Shown: positions 46,202 to 56,354, numbered from the stretch's first letter. The stretch: DNA of 58,351 bases from Paraglaciecola mesophila KMM 241 (GCF_000315015.1 NZ_BAEP01000065.1:1-58351), one strand, 5' to 3'. Notes: generated from the letters alone by a model not told the origin. Numbers and translations are program-made.

Positions 46202-47812
46202 TTAGGCTAAAACCATACCCATGGTTCCAGCAATTAAACCGTAGAGCAGTAATACCAATATGCTGCGCTTGAGAATGTAGCCCTCACTATTTTGTAGCGC
46301 GAGAATAGAGGTCACTGCCACTATATTGTTGATGCAAATCATGTTCCCCATGGCGGCACCCACCGACTGTAAAGCCAAGATGGTTGTTACATTCAACTGT
46401 AAATCGCTGGCAATAGTCTGCTGAACACCGGCAAATGTGAGGTTTGATATTGTGGCTGAACCAGAGAAGAACGAACCTAATGCGCCAAGAAATGGCGCGA
46501 AGAACCCCCAGTACTGGCCACTAATGCCTGCTAAATGTCGACCGATTAAACTCACCGCAGAATATTCTTCAGTGAGCATCATCATGTTGACAAAGACTAA
46601 GGCCCCAAAAAGCGCAATCACTGGCTTTTTCATACTGTTTTTGGTGTGACTTACCACGTTTGCGAATGAGCTGCTCTTAAACAACCACAGCGTTAAACAA
46701 CCCAATACTACGAATGGTAAAATGGAGGGAACATACAAGGTGTTGTGCTGCCAGCTAATGGGCGTTTGTAGTATGCGTTCGAGTTTAACAACCAGTGATG
46801 CACTAATACTGACGTCGCCTAAGGGCCCAGCGCTTATCCCCCATGCAGGTGATGTGAGTTGCAGTAAGTTCTTGATGCCCAGCTCAGGAATACGTGTCAC
46901 AACCAATAGCAATATTGTTCCCCATAGCGGAAAACTGGCTTTTAGCAGAATGGGCATTGATACCTGCACCGGTATTTGCACCGAACAGTGGCGGTCATTT
47001 TGGCGTTGGTGTAGGCCAATATTATATTTCGCCAGTAACAGGGTAATTATCAGGCCGATGAAACCGCCCACCAGAGAGGGAAATTCAACCGATACTTGAC
47101 TCAACATTAAATACGGTAGGGTGCAAGAGAAGGTTGATAACACAATAAATAGCCAATTTTGCTTAAGTTGGATTTTTTTCTCGACCACTAAGGCCAGCGC
47201 CGCCATGACGATAAAGGGAGCAGCAACCGAATTGATAAGCGCAGACTTCCAAGCAACATCTTGCAGTAACACAGGGGTTAATTCGGTTAAAGCTAAGCCA
47301 AACCAAATAGGTGTACCCACGGCGCCAAATGTGACTGGTATGGTATTGAAAACAAGACAGGCGATGGCGACCCTGAGGGCCGGGAAGCCTAATCCGACAA
47401 GTATAGGCGCAGCGATGGCAGCAGGAGTGCCAAATCCGCTCGCGCCTTCAATCAAAAAGGCAAAAGCCCAACCCACGACCATCAGTTGGGCTATTGAATT
47501 ACTGCTGATGCGATTTAGCCAGCTACGGATTATGCCTAACGCTCCGGTGACTTCCATACACCGAAACAGAAAAATTGCTCCGGCGATAATCATGATAGGG
47601 GTAAGCGCCAACAACAACCCGCTGATGACCGAGGCATTCACTAGCCGTAGCTCAAAATCAAATACAAACAGAACTACCAGATAGGCAATCAATGCACTCA
47701 AAGGCAATGCTTTGCTGGCCGCTACACTGTGTTTTTTCGTCATTAAATAGATGAGTATAGCAACGGGTAAGTACGCACTTATGAGTAACAACATAGATGG
47801 CCTTTGAAACAA
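46202..47812 (-). CDS. L-lactate permease family transporter
   Basis: A 536-residue inner-membrane protein with about 12-14 hydrophobic helices. The family signature IEGASGFGTPAAIAAPILVGLGF is intact, as are TFGAVGTPIWFGL and FLGALGSFFSGSATISNL. LctP/GlcA members carry L-lactate, D-lactate or glycolate with protons. No lactate dehydrogenase or lldR gene is adjacent, so the substrate is open. The start has no strong ribosome-binding site visible. Confidence 0.9.
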   Translation of the reverse strand: MFQRPSMLLLISAYLPVAILIYLMTKKHSVAASKALPLSALIAYLVVLFVFDFELRLVNASVISGLLLALTPIMIIAGAIFLFRCMEVTGALGIIRSWLNRISSNSIAQLMVVGWAFAFLIEGASGFGTPAAIAAPILVGLGFPALRVAIACLVFNTIPVTFGAVGTPIWFGLALTELTPVLLQDVAWKSALINSVAAPFIVMAALALVVEKKIQLKQNWLFIVLSTFSCTLPYLMLSQVSVEFPSLVGGFIGLIITLLLAKYNIGLHQRQNDRHCSVQIPVQVSMPILLKASFPLWGTILLLVVTRIPELGIKNLLQLTSPAWGISAGPLGDVSISASLVVKLERILQTPISWQHNTLYVPSILPFVVLGCLTLWLFKSSSFANVVSHTKNSMKKPVIALFGALVFVNMMMLTEEYSAVSLIGRHLAGISGQYWGFFAPFLGALGSFFSGSATISNLTFAGVQQTIASDLQLNVTTILALQSVGAAMGNMICINNIVAVTSILALQNSEGYILKRSILVLLLYGLIAGTMGMVLA

Positions 47813-48284
47813 GTTATTCCCTAGTGGGGTATTGTTATTGCGCTTTTAGCATGATGTCAAAGACTATTGTGGCGGTAAACGAAGGCAGTCTAGAGTGAAT
47901 TTCTATCAGTGTTGTATGTTAACGGCTTTATGTTTAATTTTCTAAGCGCATATGCTTGCGATCATTCACTAAAAACGTATCACGGCATTATCCGTGTAAT
48001 GACTGAATGAAGCTGGCAAATACAAAACAGGATTAATTGTGAGTAGGTACATCTATTAAGCATCAGTTCTTGTATAATCCTTATGATGAAACACATCAAT
48101 TGGTTGAATTGCACTTACTTATACGTGCTTATTTAAACGTGCATAGTAAACCTGCTTATTTGAATGTGTTTTTTTAATTGTGCAAAGATTAATCTGCCTT
48201 CGCTCGCGAACTGGCCTGTAAAGCCCAATATCATCCCCTTCTATTGAATGCCATATTTGAATTTGGCTAATACGAGTAAATACC
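47813..48284. other. 472-base divergent intergenic region
   Basis: Promoter region of the permease (left) and DUF6172 (right) genes. TATAAT at 48073-48078 faces right, with a poor -35. A 16-base near-repeat, TGCTTATTTAAACGTG at 48126-48141 and TGCTTATTTGAATGTG at 48153-48168, lies 27 bases apart. No gene seen. Confidence 0.35.
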
Positions 48285-48572
48285 ATGAAAAAAACATTCG
48301 TTCTGTCTCATCCGAAAATCAAACTGCCAAGACTAGTCGAAGCCATTAAGTTTGAAGTAAAGAAATATCTTAGACGAGAGAGAAAAAAGTCACTTCCTGA
48401 GGGCGCTGATTATTGGGATTTTGACTGTCGTTTCGGAGCGGATAAGGATAGTGCACAAGTCATTCACCTTGGTTCAATTAATAAACATATCGATGAAGCC
48501 GAAAAAAACGAACTTGCCTCTTTTTACTTAGAAATACTCGCCAAGCCCGGCGTTAAAAAACTAACTGAGTAA
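48285..48572 (+). CDS. DUF6172 family protein
   Basis: A 95-residue basic protein that I recognise as DUF6172-like from MKKTFVLSHPKIKLPRLVEA, KKYLRRERKKSLPEG and DYWDFDCRFG. The strongly basic centre suggests nucleic-acid contact, though this is inference. A TACC-spaced ATG with weak ribosome-binding site begins it. A short hairpin terminator follows. Function unknown. Confidence 0.7.
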   Translation: MKKTFVLSHPKIKLPRLVEAIKFEVKKYLRRERKKSLPEGADYWDFDCRFGADKDSAQVIHLGSINKHIDEAEKNELASFYLEILAKPGVKKLTE

Positions 48573-48645
48573 AATACATATTCAGGGCATTCCGTTTACC
48601 ATTAAAGCAATGAGGTAATGCTCTCTCTTGCTGACCCCATTGAGT

Positions 48646-48666
48646 GCCGCTTTGCAAGCGGCTTTC
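48646..48666 (+). terminator. Short hairpin after DUF6172
   Basis: GCCGCTT-TGC-AAGCGGC is a perfect seven-base stem with a three-base loop, followed by TTTC. The T-run is short, so efficiency is uncertain. Confidence 0.6.
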
Positions 48667-48864
48667 ATTCAAGAGCAAGCAATACAAACACATTGAGCAC
48701 ACCATGCTCTATATATATCCGCGTTTACTATCTGCAAAAACAATGTTATTTCGTTTGATTTTTGTATGGTTTTTTCAGCGTTTTTTTAATACGTTCTTAT
48801 GAACTTTTTTCAGCGAGTCATGTACTAGTAAAACATACCTTTTAGAATCAAAGGAGACTTAGTC

Positions 48865-51387
48865 ATCCCTCAAGACAAAGCCAGCCATATACTCAGCCAA
48901 CCAGAGCACTGTATCAAGGTACGTGGTGCCCGCGTCCATAACTTAAAGAATGTGAGTCTTGATTTACCGCGCAATGCGTTGGTGGTATTTACCGGCATTT
49001 CAGGCTCAGGTAAATCCTCCCTGGCCTTTGGTACATTATTCGCTGAATCTCAGCGCCGTTATCTCGATTCGGTATCCCCTTATGCACGGCGCTTAATTGA
49101 TCAGGTCGAAGAGCCAGATGTTGACGCTATTGAGGGCTTGCCGCCTGCGGTAGCCCTGCAGCAACAAAGAGGCACTCCTTCGGTTCGCTCTTCCGTGGGC
49201 AGTGTTACCACCATATCTAATGCCCTGCGAATGCTTTACTCCCGGGCGGGTGATTATCCGGATGGTCAATCCATTTTATATGCAGACTCATTTTCACCGA
49301 ATACCGCCCAAGGGGCGTGCCCTAAATGCCATGGCATTGGCCGTGTTTTTGATGTGACCGAAGCACTATTGGTACCTGATGACAGTAAAACCATACGAGA
49401 CAGAGCGATTGCGGCGTGGCCGCCTGCATGGCAAGGCGCAAATTTAAGCCGAATTCTGGTTTCTCTTGGTTACGACATCGATGTTCCGTGGCGTGATTTG
49501 CCTAAAAAGGCCAGGCAGTGGATTTTATTCACTGATGAAACCCCTACAGTGCCAGTCTATCCTGAATACAATTTAAAGCAGGCTCAAGCCGCCATTAAAA
49601 ATGATGAAGCACCTAGCTATATGGGTACGTTTACCAGCGCCCAGCGCTTCGTATTGCAGTCTTTTGCTACTACGCAAAGCCCGCGCACTAAAAAACGTGT
49701 ATCGCAATTTATGCAGATTTCACAGTGCCCCGAGTGTGAAGGCAAAAAGCTTAAGCGAGAGTCGCTATCGGTTACTTTTACTGGTGTGGATATTGGGCAG
49801 TTATCACAATTAACCTTGACTGACTTGGCCGAAAGATTACGTGAAACAGCGACTACCCAACCCAGTGAAGAATTAAAGGATCGTGAAAAAGTCATAGTGG
49901 CTCAACGCTTAGCCAGCGATATTTTAGCGAGAGTTGAAGCACTGACGTATTTAGGCCTTGGGTATTTGTCCCTTGAACGTAGTACCACCACACTGTCGCC
50001 TGGGGAGTTACAACGTTTGCGCTTGGCGACACAAATTCGCTCGCAGTTATTCGGTGTGGTTTACGTGCTAGATGAGCCATCCGCCGGGTTGCATCCTGCT
50101 GATAAAAAAGCCTTGTTAGGCTCATTAGATGCGTTAGTTGGGGCGGGAAACTCAGTCTTTATGGTGGAGCATGATGTGAGCGTTATTCGTCATGCAGATT
50201 GGATAGTCGATGTAGGGCCAGACGCTGGCACCCATGGCGGCGAGATTATCTATAATGGCCCAGTTGAAGGGCTAGAAGGTAATCAACGCTCGCATACCGC
50301 TAAGCATTTATTCGAGAGTTCAGCAGAAATAGGGCGCACGCCGCGAGAGGCGAAGGCATGGTTAAAACTTGCAGGCGTGACCCGTAATAACGTACAGAAT
50401 CTCGATGTGGCATTCCCACTTGGGATTATAACCACCGTAACGGGGGTCTCTGGCTCGGGTAAGTCGAGTCTAGTCAGTCAAGCATTGGTTGAATTAGTCA
50501 ATGAAGGCTTAGGCGTGAAGAAAACCGTTGATGTGCCTAGTGATGAAGCTGATCTGCTCGAACAAGAAACCGAGACGAGCACAGGTGGGCATATCGTTGA
50601 CGGGCTAACGCACGTGAAGCGCTTGATCACGGTGGATCAAAAACCCATCGGCAGAACGCCGCGCTCTAATTTAGCCACATACACTGGGCTATTCGATCAT
50701 GTTCGTAAGTTATTTGCCGGCACCAAAGAGTCGAAGAAAAGACGCTACGACGCAGGGCGCTTTTCCTTCAATGTGACTAAAGGCCGTTGCAGTAATTGTG
50801 ACGGGGTGGGTTTTGTGAGCGTTGAGTTACTCTTCTTACCTAGTGTGTATTCGCCTTGCCCAGTGTGTCAGGGCCAGCGCTACAACGATAAAACCCTAGA
50901 AATCACCTATCGAGACAAAAGTATCGCCGATGTGCTGGGTTTGACGGTCGAGGCAGCTCACACCTTTTTCGTTGACGAGCCACCTGTGCTGCGAGCATTG
51001 GATGCCTTAATTCAAGTAGGTCTTGGCTATTTACGTCTTGGCCAACCAGCCACGGAGTTATCGGGTGGTGAAGCTCAGCGTATTAAGCTGGCAACCGAGC
51101 TACAGCGAGTGCAAAAAGGTGACACGCTATACGTGTTAGATGAGCCCACCACAGGTTTACACCCAAAAGATGCGGCTATGTTGATGTCGCAACTCAATGG
51201 GTTGGTGGATGCAGGCAATACTGTGATCATGGTTGAACACGACATGAAAGTGGCCAGCAACAGTGATTGGGTCATTGATATCGGCCCAGAAGCAGGTGAT
51301 AAGGGCGGTAAAGTCGTCGCACAGGGCACACCAAAACAAGTCGCAACTAATAAACAAAGTCGGACGGCACCCTTCTTACTGGTTTGA
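48865..51387 (+). CDS. UvrA-like ATPase with apparent ATC start codon
   Basis: A DNA-repair or efflux-associated ABC-type ATPase of the UvrA superfamily, 840 residues from ATC. Two Walker A motifs (GISGSGKSS at residue 44, GVSGSGKSS at 527), two signature motifs (LSPGELQRLRLA, LSGGEAQRIKLA) and zinc-finger cysteines (CPKCHGIG, CPECEGKK, CSNCDGVG, CPVCQG) are present. It is shorter than canonical UvrA (about 940), so it belongs with the UvrA2/DrrC-like group. The first standard start codon is GTG at 48952, but that would lose the conserved VRGARVHNLKNV. AAGGAG at 48851-48856 lies 8 bases before ATC. No other gene is in its unit. Confidence 0.88.
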   Translation: MPQDKASHILSQPEHCIKVRGARVHNLKNVSLDLPRNALVVFTGISGSGKSSLAFGTLFAESQRRYLDSVSPYARRLIDQVEEPDVDAIEGLPPAVALQQQRGTPSVRSSVGSVTTISNALRMLYSRAGDYPDGQSILYADSFSPNTAQGACPKCHGIGRVFDVTEALLVPDDSKTIRDRAIAAWPPAWQGANLSRILVSLGYDIDVPWRDLPKKARQWILFTDETPTVPVYPEYNLKQAQAAIKNDEAPSYMGTFTSAQRFVLQSFATTQSPRTKKRVSQFMQISQCPECEGKKLKRESLSVTFTGVDIGQLSQLTLTDLAERLRETATTQPSEELKDREKVIVAQRLASDILARVEALTYLGLGYLSLERSTTTLSPGELQRLRLATQIRSQLFGVVYVLDEPSAGLHPADKKALLGSLDALVGAGNSVFMVEHDVSVIRHADWIVDVGPDAGTHGGEIIYNGPVEGLEGNQRSHTAKHLFESSAEIGRTPREAKAWLKLAGVTRNNVQNLDVAFPLGIITTVTGVSGSGKSSLVSQALVELVNEGLGVKKTVDVPSDEADLLEQETETSTGGHIVDGLTHVKRLITVDQKPIGRTPRSNLATYTGLFDHVRKLFAGTKESKKRRYDAGRFSFNVTKGRCSNCDGVGFVSVELLFLPSVYSPCPVCQGQRYNDKTLEITYRDKSIADVLGLTVEAAHTFFVDEPPVLRALDALIQVGLGYLRLGQPATELSGGEAQRIKLATELQRVQKGDTLYVLDEPTTGLHPKDAAMLMSQLNGLVDAGNTVIMVEHDMKVASNSDWVIDIGPEAGDKGGKVVAQGTPKQVATNKQSRTAPFLLV

Positions 51388-52000
51388 CGGTATAGCCTTA
51401 AGGGTAATGTTTTAATACGTTGCCATCCAACGCCATGTATTGCATTCATACTGGCCGTTTCAGTGACAGACGCTGATGATGCGGTGTCTGCTATTTTATG
51501 TGTGTTCTTTTCCTTAGAGCTTTTGGATAACTGAAAGCTCTTAACCCCAGTACAAAGGCCCCAAGTACACATTGCTACTTGGGACTTTTTCTGCTTTTCC
51601 ATTCTCCAATGAAACGTTTCCTTTTCATATCACTATGCGGTAAACCGTTATCATTTTAAATAATTTTATTTCTTTTGAGGTAAATATAATTACCTTTTTC
51701 TAGTATTTATATTCAATAAATTCAGAATCTTATTGTTCTTGCTTTTATTTCAGGTTCGAATTTTAAGGGAAACTGTTTGCATTTATGGTGTTGTTATATT
51801 GTTAACTGCATGCTAATTTCCTTACAAACTTGGAGTTGGTAACCACGCAAGTCGTCTAAACATTCAAGACTTGGTAGAGACAAGTCTAGAGAACGACGCA
51901 AACTACGAACGGACAGCCAGTGCGTGGCGAAGTAAAGCCGGGTTTTTAGCAACCGAATGCCTAATACGAATACATACGAATAAAATTTTCGGAGAACAAA
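51388..52000. promoter_or_regulatory. Regulatory region upstream of the glycan-type TonB receptor
   Basis: A 613-base region. After a terminator it becomes very AT-rich. GAAACGTTTC at 51611-51620 is a perfect palindrome of the LacI/GalR operator style. TATAAT at 51685-51690 could be a -10 box, leaving a leader of about 300 bases. Within it AGACTTG (51867-51873) and CAAGTCT (51881-51887) form a perfect inverted repeat with a 7-base spacer. A small GTG frame at 51871 overlapping the receptor was judged non-coding. Confidence 0.45.
51554..51590 (+). terminator. Terminator after the UvrA-like gene
   Basis: CCCAAGTA and TACTTGGG form an eight-base stem with a loop of 8, followed by ACTTTTT. It lies about 165 bases after the UvrA-like stop codon. 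Confidence 0.75.
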
Positions 52001-54643
52001 ATGAGAGCCAAAACGAAATACACCCTTTTAGCATCATCCATCGCCATGATAAACAGCACCGGTCAACTAAGGGCGCAAGAAAGTGCAATTGACGCAGGTG
52101 CGAATGAAGATATTGAGCAAATTTCGGTGGTAGGCATACGTTCGAGTATTGCGAGTTCAGTGGCGCGTAAGCAAGAGTCAGGTCAGGTTGCAGATGTTAT
52201 TTCAGCTGAAGATATTGGTAAGTTTCCCGACTTGAACGTTGCTGAATCACTACAGCGTATTCCGGGGATACAGATTTCACGCTCCCGGGGTGAAGCGTCT
52301 GGTGTGTCTATTCGTGGGCTTGATGAAGTGGCGACGTTACTAAATGGTCGGAATTATTTCGGCGGTGCATCGGGGGTTAGTATTAATCGCTTTGCCAGTT
52401 TCGAGGATATTCCAGCGGAATTGGTCGGCTCGGTGGTGGTGTATAAATCGGTTTCGGCAGATATTCTCGAAGGGGGCATTGGGGGCGTAGTGGACATCGA
52501 GCGCACTGATGCGTTAAGTCTAAGCGGACCTACTATCGCTGGTAGTCTTAAAGAGCACTACGGTGATTTATCTAAAGAATGGTCGCCTAGAGGTTCTCTA
52601 GTGGTGGGGAACGTCTGGGATTATGGTAACAGTGGCGGTGAAATAGGGGTTATCTTCGGTGTTTCCTATTTAGAACGAGAATATCGGGAAGACTTAGTAC
52701 GCAATTCTAGCGCAACCCCTATTGAGGGAGACTTTCCTAGTGGCACGGCCCCAAGCGGAGCTAAAACCAGTGCGTCACTCAATTCATCTCCGGCTTGGGG
52801 CGATCGAGAGCGTACCGTTTATTCACTCGGTATCGATCTTTCACTCAACAGCGATACTAAGTTCTATTTTGATTCAGGCTACACCGATTACTCTACTGCA
52901 CAGTTACGCGAAGAGTTTGTGTGGAGCTTTAACGGTGCAAACACAGTGGACGCTGACTTCTCAAATATTGATGAAAACAATTTATATCCTGCTTCTGTCA
53001 CCTTAAGTGATATGGATTTTGATGTGCTCAGCATGATCGATGACAGATACACAACTACCTACGATTTGGCACTGGGTTTTGAAACAGTAGCCGGACCATG
53101 GCGCTTTGAAGGGGAAGTAAGCTACGTTGATACCGACAATGAAACAAATTTTCACAACACCCGCATTCGCGATACTTGGACTGCTCTGCCGGTTACGATT
53201 TCTAACAGTGGCTTTGTTAGCCAACCGCCTTCGGTTGACTTTGGCGATTTTGATGTAACAGATGAAGGTAATTTCGACATAGTGCAATGGCGCCATGAAA
53301 GTCGACAACTTAAGGCTGATGAATCCGCTGCTAAGTTAGACATAGATTACATGTTTGACGAAGGTGTCGTGCGCTCTATTGAGGCTGGGGTTCGTTTCGC
53401 GAGTTTAGGCACCAGCAAAAACATACAAAACAACCATATCTTTGATGCGTCAGGTGCAACCTATGGAAGTGACGACCCGCTTAATTTGGTCGAAGCCAGT
53501 ACCTGGAATGACTTTATGGACGAATATGATGGTGGCAATTTTCCGAATGATTATGTGGCCGTAAACCCGGCTTATTTGTTGTCTCGTAATGATGAAATCC
53601 GCGAGTATTACGGTTTTACTGGCCAGTCTGAAACGGAAAACCCGCGAGACTCTTTTGACTATGAAGAGGAGGTCACGGCTGTGTATTTGAAGGCCAACTT
53701 TGAAACAGAAGTAGGGGGCTATTTTGTCGGTGGTGACTTAGGTGGCCGTTATGTACAAACCGACACCACAGCAGATTATTTCTTCGACACAGGTAACATC
53801 GATCAAAACGGCGCACCGATTTATGAGGGCACCAAAAGCGATAAAGATTACAGTGAATTTTTACCCTCATTTAATCTGAAAGTTGAATTAACTGACGAGA
53901 TGCTTGTACGACTAGCGGGCTCGAAAACCTTTTCGCGGCCTCATTTTGGCGATTTAGCTCCCTCGTTAAATCTTAATTTTGAACAAGGACGAGGTACCGG
54001 CGGAAACCCAGATTTAGACCCATTTACCGCAACCAATTTAGATTTAAGCCTTGAATATTATTTCGCTAGTGGTGGCATGGCGTCGTCTGCCATTTTCTAC
54101 AAAGACATTGATGGCTTTTTGCAAACATCTGAAAACCAAGAAACCATCGGCGGCAATGACTTCATTATTTTGCGCAAGAGTAACGGTGGTTCAGGCACGG
54201 TTCGAGGTTTAGAACTGGCCTATCAGCAATTCTTTGACTTTTTGCCCGTTCCTTTTGATGGCTTAGGGATTCAAGCAAACTACACCTACGTGGATTCAGA
54301 CGTGCCATCGCCTAATCCTTTGTTGCCTAATATTTCTTTAGAGGGTTTGTCTGACAACAGTTATAACTTGGTTGCCATTTATGAAGATGACTTGTTTTCA
54401 GGGCGCTTGTCTTACAACTACCGCTCAGACTTTTTAGTCACCACCGAAGTGGCTCAAGAAGGATTTGGCCAACTTGATTTATCACTGTCGTACAACGTTT
54501 CTGAGAGCTTCCGTTTAACCCTAGATGCTTTAAACCTGCTGAGACGCGACCATTTCGAATATCGCGCAGGGGATAAGTATGACCCGTATCACTGGATCGC
54601 CACTGAAAGACAAGTGTTGGTCGGTGTGTCGTATACCTTTTAA
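52001..54643 (+). CDS. TonB-dependent receptor, TonB-Xanth-Caul (glycan) type
   Basis: An 880-residue outer-membrane transporter with a signal peptide ending QLRAQE. The TonB-box region EQISVVGIRSSI, the plug (GKFPDLNVAESLQRIPGIQI, VSIRGLDEV, GGVVDIERT) and a barrel ending VGVSYTF all match the TonB-Xanth-Caul subgroup, members of which often import oligosaccharides. GGAG sits 7 bases before the ATG. Two sulfatase genes follow in the same direction, so it probably imports a sulfated oligosaccharide. A hairpin terminator lies between it and the sulfatases. Confidence 0.93.
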   Translation: MRAKTKYTLLASSIAMINSTGQLRAQESAIDAGANEDIEQISVVGIRSSIASSVARKQESGQVADVISAEDIGKFPDLNVAESLQRIPGIQISRSRGEASGVSIRGLDEVATLLNGRNYFGGASGVSINRFASFEDIPAELVGSVVVYKSVSADILEGGIGGVVDIERTDALSLSGPTIAGSLKEHYGDLSKEWSPRGSLVVGNVWDYGNSGGEIGVIFGVSYLEREYREDLVRNSSATPIEGDFPSGTAPSGAKTSASLNSSPAWGDRERTVYSLGIDLSLNSDTKFYFDSGYTDYSTAQLREEFVWSFNGANTVDADFSNIDENNLYPASVTLSDMDFDVLSMIDDRYTTTYDLALGFETVAGPWRFEGEVSYVDTDNETNFHNTRIRDTWTALPVTISNSGFVSQPPSVDFGDFDVTDEGNFDIVQWRHESRQLKADESAAKLDIDYMFDEGVVRSIEAGVRFASLGTSKNIQNNHIFDASGATYGSDDPLNLVEASTWNDFMDEYDGGNFPNDYVAVNPAYLLSRNDEIREYYGFTGQSETENPRDSFDYEEEVTAVYLKANFETEVGGYFVGGDLGGRYVQTDTTADYFFDTGNIDQNGAPIYEGTKSDKDYSEFLPSFNLKVELTDEMLVRLAGSKTFSRPHFGDLAPSLNLNFEQGRGTGGNPDLDPFTATNLDLSLEYYFASGGMASSAIFYKDIDGFLQTSENQETIGGNDFIILRKSNGGSGTVRGLELAYQQFFDFLPVPFDGLGIQANYTYVDSDVPSPNPLLPNISLEGLSDNSYNLVAIYEDDLFSGRLSYNYRSDFLVTTEVAQEGFGQLDLSLSYNVSESFRLTLDALNLLRRDHFEYRAGDKYDPYHWIATERQVLVGVSYTF

Positions 54644-54751
54644 TTCACTTAGCTGTATGACAAACCTCTAGGTTGATCTTGGAGGTCGTTCTTCAGTATT
54701 GGATGAGTCAACAATAGATGAGTGTATTGCTAGGTTTCGTTCCCGTAAGAA

Positions 54752-54794
54752 AAAGAACAGGGCGCTAAGCAGTATGGTCGTTCTGTTCTTTTAT
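54752..54794 (+). terminator. Hairpin between receptor and sulfatase genes
   Basis: AAGAACAG and CTGTTCTT form an eight-base stem with a loop of about 23 bases and end in TTATTC. It probably lowers or separates expression of the sulfatases from the receptor. Confidence 0.65.
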
Positions 54795-54866
54795 TCTCCT
54801 CTGCTCAGCTCTGGGGTAATACGGCGGGTAGTGGGTGAGTAACGCAAATCAGTAGGGTTGTTTATC

Positions 54867-56354
54867 ATGAAATACATTAAGACGCTTACCCTGAGCACCG
54901 TTATCTTGGTGCTTTGTGCAGCAAACGTTGCAGCTAAAAGCGAGCAAAGTAAGAATAATGAGGTCAACAGGCCAAATATCGTGATGATTGTGGCTGACGA
55001 TCACGGATTAGATGCTATCGGTGCATACGGCAATAACGTGATCCAAACCCCAAATATTAATGCGCTGGCAAGAGACGGCTCTCGCTTTGAAAATGCGTTT
55101 GCTACTGTGTCAAGTTGTAGCCCTAGTCGCTCAGTTATTTTGACAGGTCAACATAATCACACCAATGGGATGTATGGCTTGCAGCATAAACAGCACCATT
55201 TCAGTAGTTTTGATGAAGTGCGATCGTTACCGGTCATGCTAAGTGAAAACGGTTATAGAACAGCAAGAATTGGTAAATATCACTTAGGGCCAAACAGCGT
55301 ATTTAAGTTTGATAATGTGTTGTCAGAAGGCGCAGCCAATGATATGGCCTCAATTGCACGCAGCCCGGTTGAAATGGCGCAAAAAAGCGAAGCGTTTATA
55401 AGTGGTGACAGCGCGCCGTTCTTTTTATATTTTGCCAGTGACGACCCACATCGAGGTTACCCGTTTAAAACCTATCCCGAACCAAACCAATTTGGCAACC
55501 GGGAACAGGGTTACCCAGGCATAAAGCAGGTCGTGTATCAGCCTGGTGAAGTATTGGTACCACCGTACTTACCAGACACGCCCGCTGCACGCAAAGAGAT
55601 AGCGCAATACTATCAGGCTATTTCGCGCCTCGATGAAGGTGTAGGCAAGCTGATTGAAATTCTCAAAGCCCAGGGAAAATACGACAATACCTTAATTTTA
55701 TATTTGTCAGATAACGGCATTGCCTTTCCTGGTGCGAAAACCAATTTGTATGATGCCGGCATTCATCTGCCTTTAATTGTCAAAGCGCCAGCACAAAAAA
55801 ACAGCATTAAGGCATGTGCAAAAAATATTCAAAATTGTGCTCGTCATCAGCAAATGGTGTCTTGGGTTGATTTAACGCCAACCGTCCTAGATTACGCACA
55901 CGTAACGCCAATGCCTGAAAGTGTTCAGGGCAAATCATTTAAAATAATCTTAGAAAACGAACAGCCTACAGGCTGGGATCATGTTTTTGCATCCCACACT
56001 ATGCACGAAGTCATGATGTATTACCCCATGCGCATGGTGCGAACCAAGCAATATAAATTGATTTGGAATATCGCCCATGAATTGAGCTACCCCTTTGCTG
56101 CGGACTTGCAGCAGTCCTTAGTCTGGCAAGATGTGCGTCGCCGCGGAATCACTCAATATGCGGGTCGCCAGATCGAGGACTTTTTACATCGCCCTGAGTT
56201 TGAGTTATTTGATATGAAAAATGACCGTCAAGAGCAACATAATCTCGCTGATCTAGCCCAGTTCAGTACTATAAAACATGAACTTATTCAACAGCTTAAA
56301 GCATTTCAACAACACACTCAGGACCCTTGGCTCACTAAATGGCAGTACCAGTAA
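54867..56354 (+). CDS. S1 sulfatase, N-sulfoglucosamine-sulfohydrolase-like
   Basis: A 495-residue type I sulfatase with signal peptide ending NVAAK. Metal-binding Asp pair in IVADDHGLDAIG; the active-site motif SCSPSRSVILTG gives Cys84, which must be converted to formylglycine. GKYHLGP and LSDNGIAFPGAKTNLYD complete the pocket. The pattern resembles the SulfAtlas S1_8 type (heparan N-sulfoglucosamine-like), so the exact target could be N- or O-sulfate. ATG is chosen over a TTG 9 bases earlier by spacing from AGGG. It acts in the periplasm or outside. Confidence 0.9.
   Translation: MKYIKTLTLSTVILVLCAANVAAKSEQSKNNEVNRPNIVMIVADDHGLDAIGAYGNNVIQTPNINALARDGSRFENAFATVSSCSPSRSVILTGQHNHTNGMYGLQHKQHHFSSFDEVRSLPVMLSENGYRTARIGKYHLGPNSVFKFDNVLSEGAANDMASIARSPVEMAQKSEAFISGDSAPFFLYFASDDPHRGYPFKTYPEPNQFGNREQGYPGIKQVVYQPGEVLVPPYLPDTPAARKEIAQYYQAISRLDEGVGKLIEILKAQGKYDNTLILYLSDNGIAFPGAKTNLYDAGIHLPLIVKAPAQKNSIKACAKNIQNCARHQQMVSWVDLTPTVLDYAHVTPMPESVQGKSFKIILENEQPTGWDHVFASHTMHEVMMYYPMRMVRTKQYKLIWNIAHELSYPFAADLQQSLVWQDVRRRGITQYAGRQIEDFLHRPEFELFDMKNDRQEQHNLADLAQFSTIKHELIQQLKAFQQHTQDPWLTKWQYQ

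Noticed and set aside
47121-47684. 187-codon frame on the plus strand inside the lactate permease gene
   Set aside because: It is antisense to a well-recognised transporter and shows no recognisable protein features.
51075-51602. 175-codon minus-strand frame at the end of the UvrA-like gene
   Set aside because: It is antisense to the second signature motif of the ATPase and crosses its terminator.
51871-52092. Small GTG-initiated frame upstream of and overlapping the glycan-type receptor
   Set aside because: No ribosome-binding site or family motif, and half of it lies in another frame of the receptor gene; leader structure is a simpler reading.
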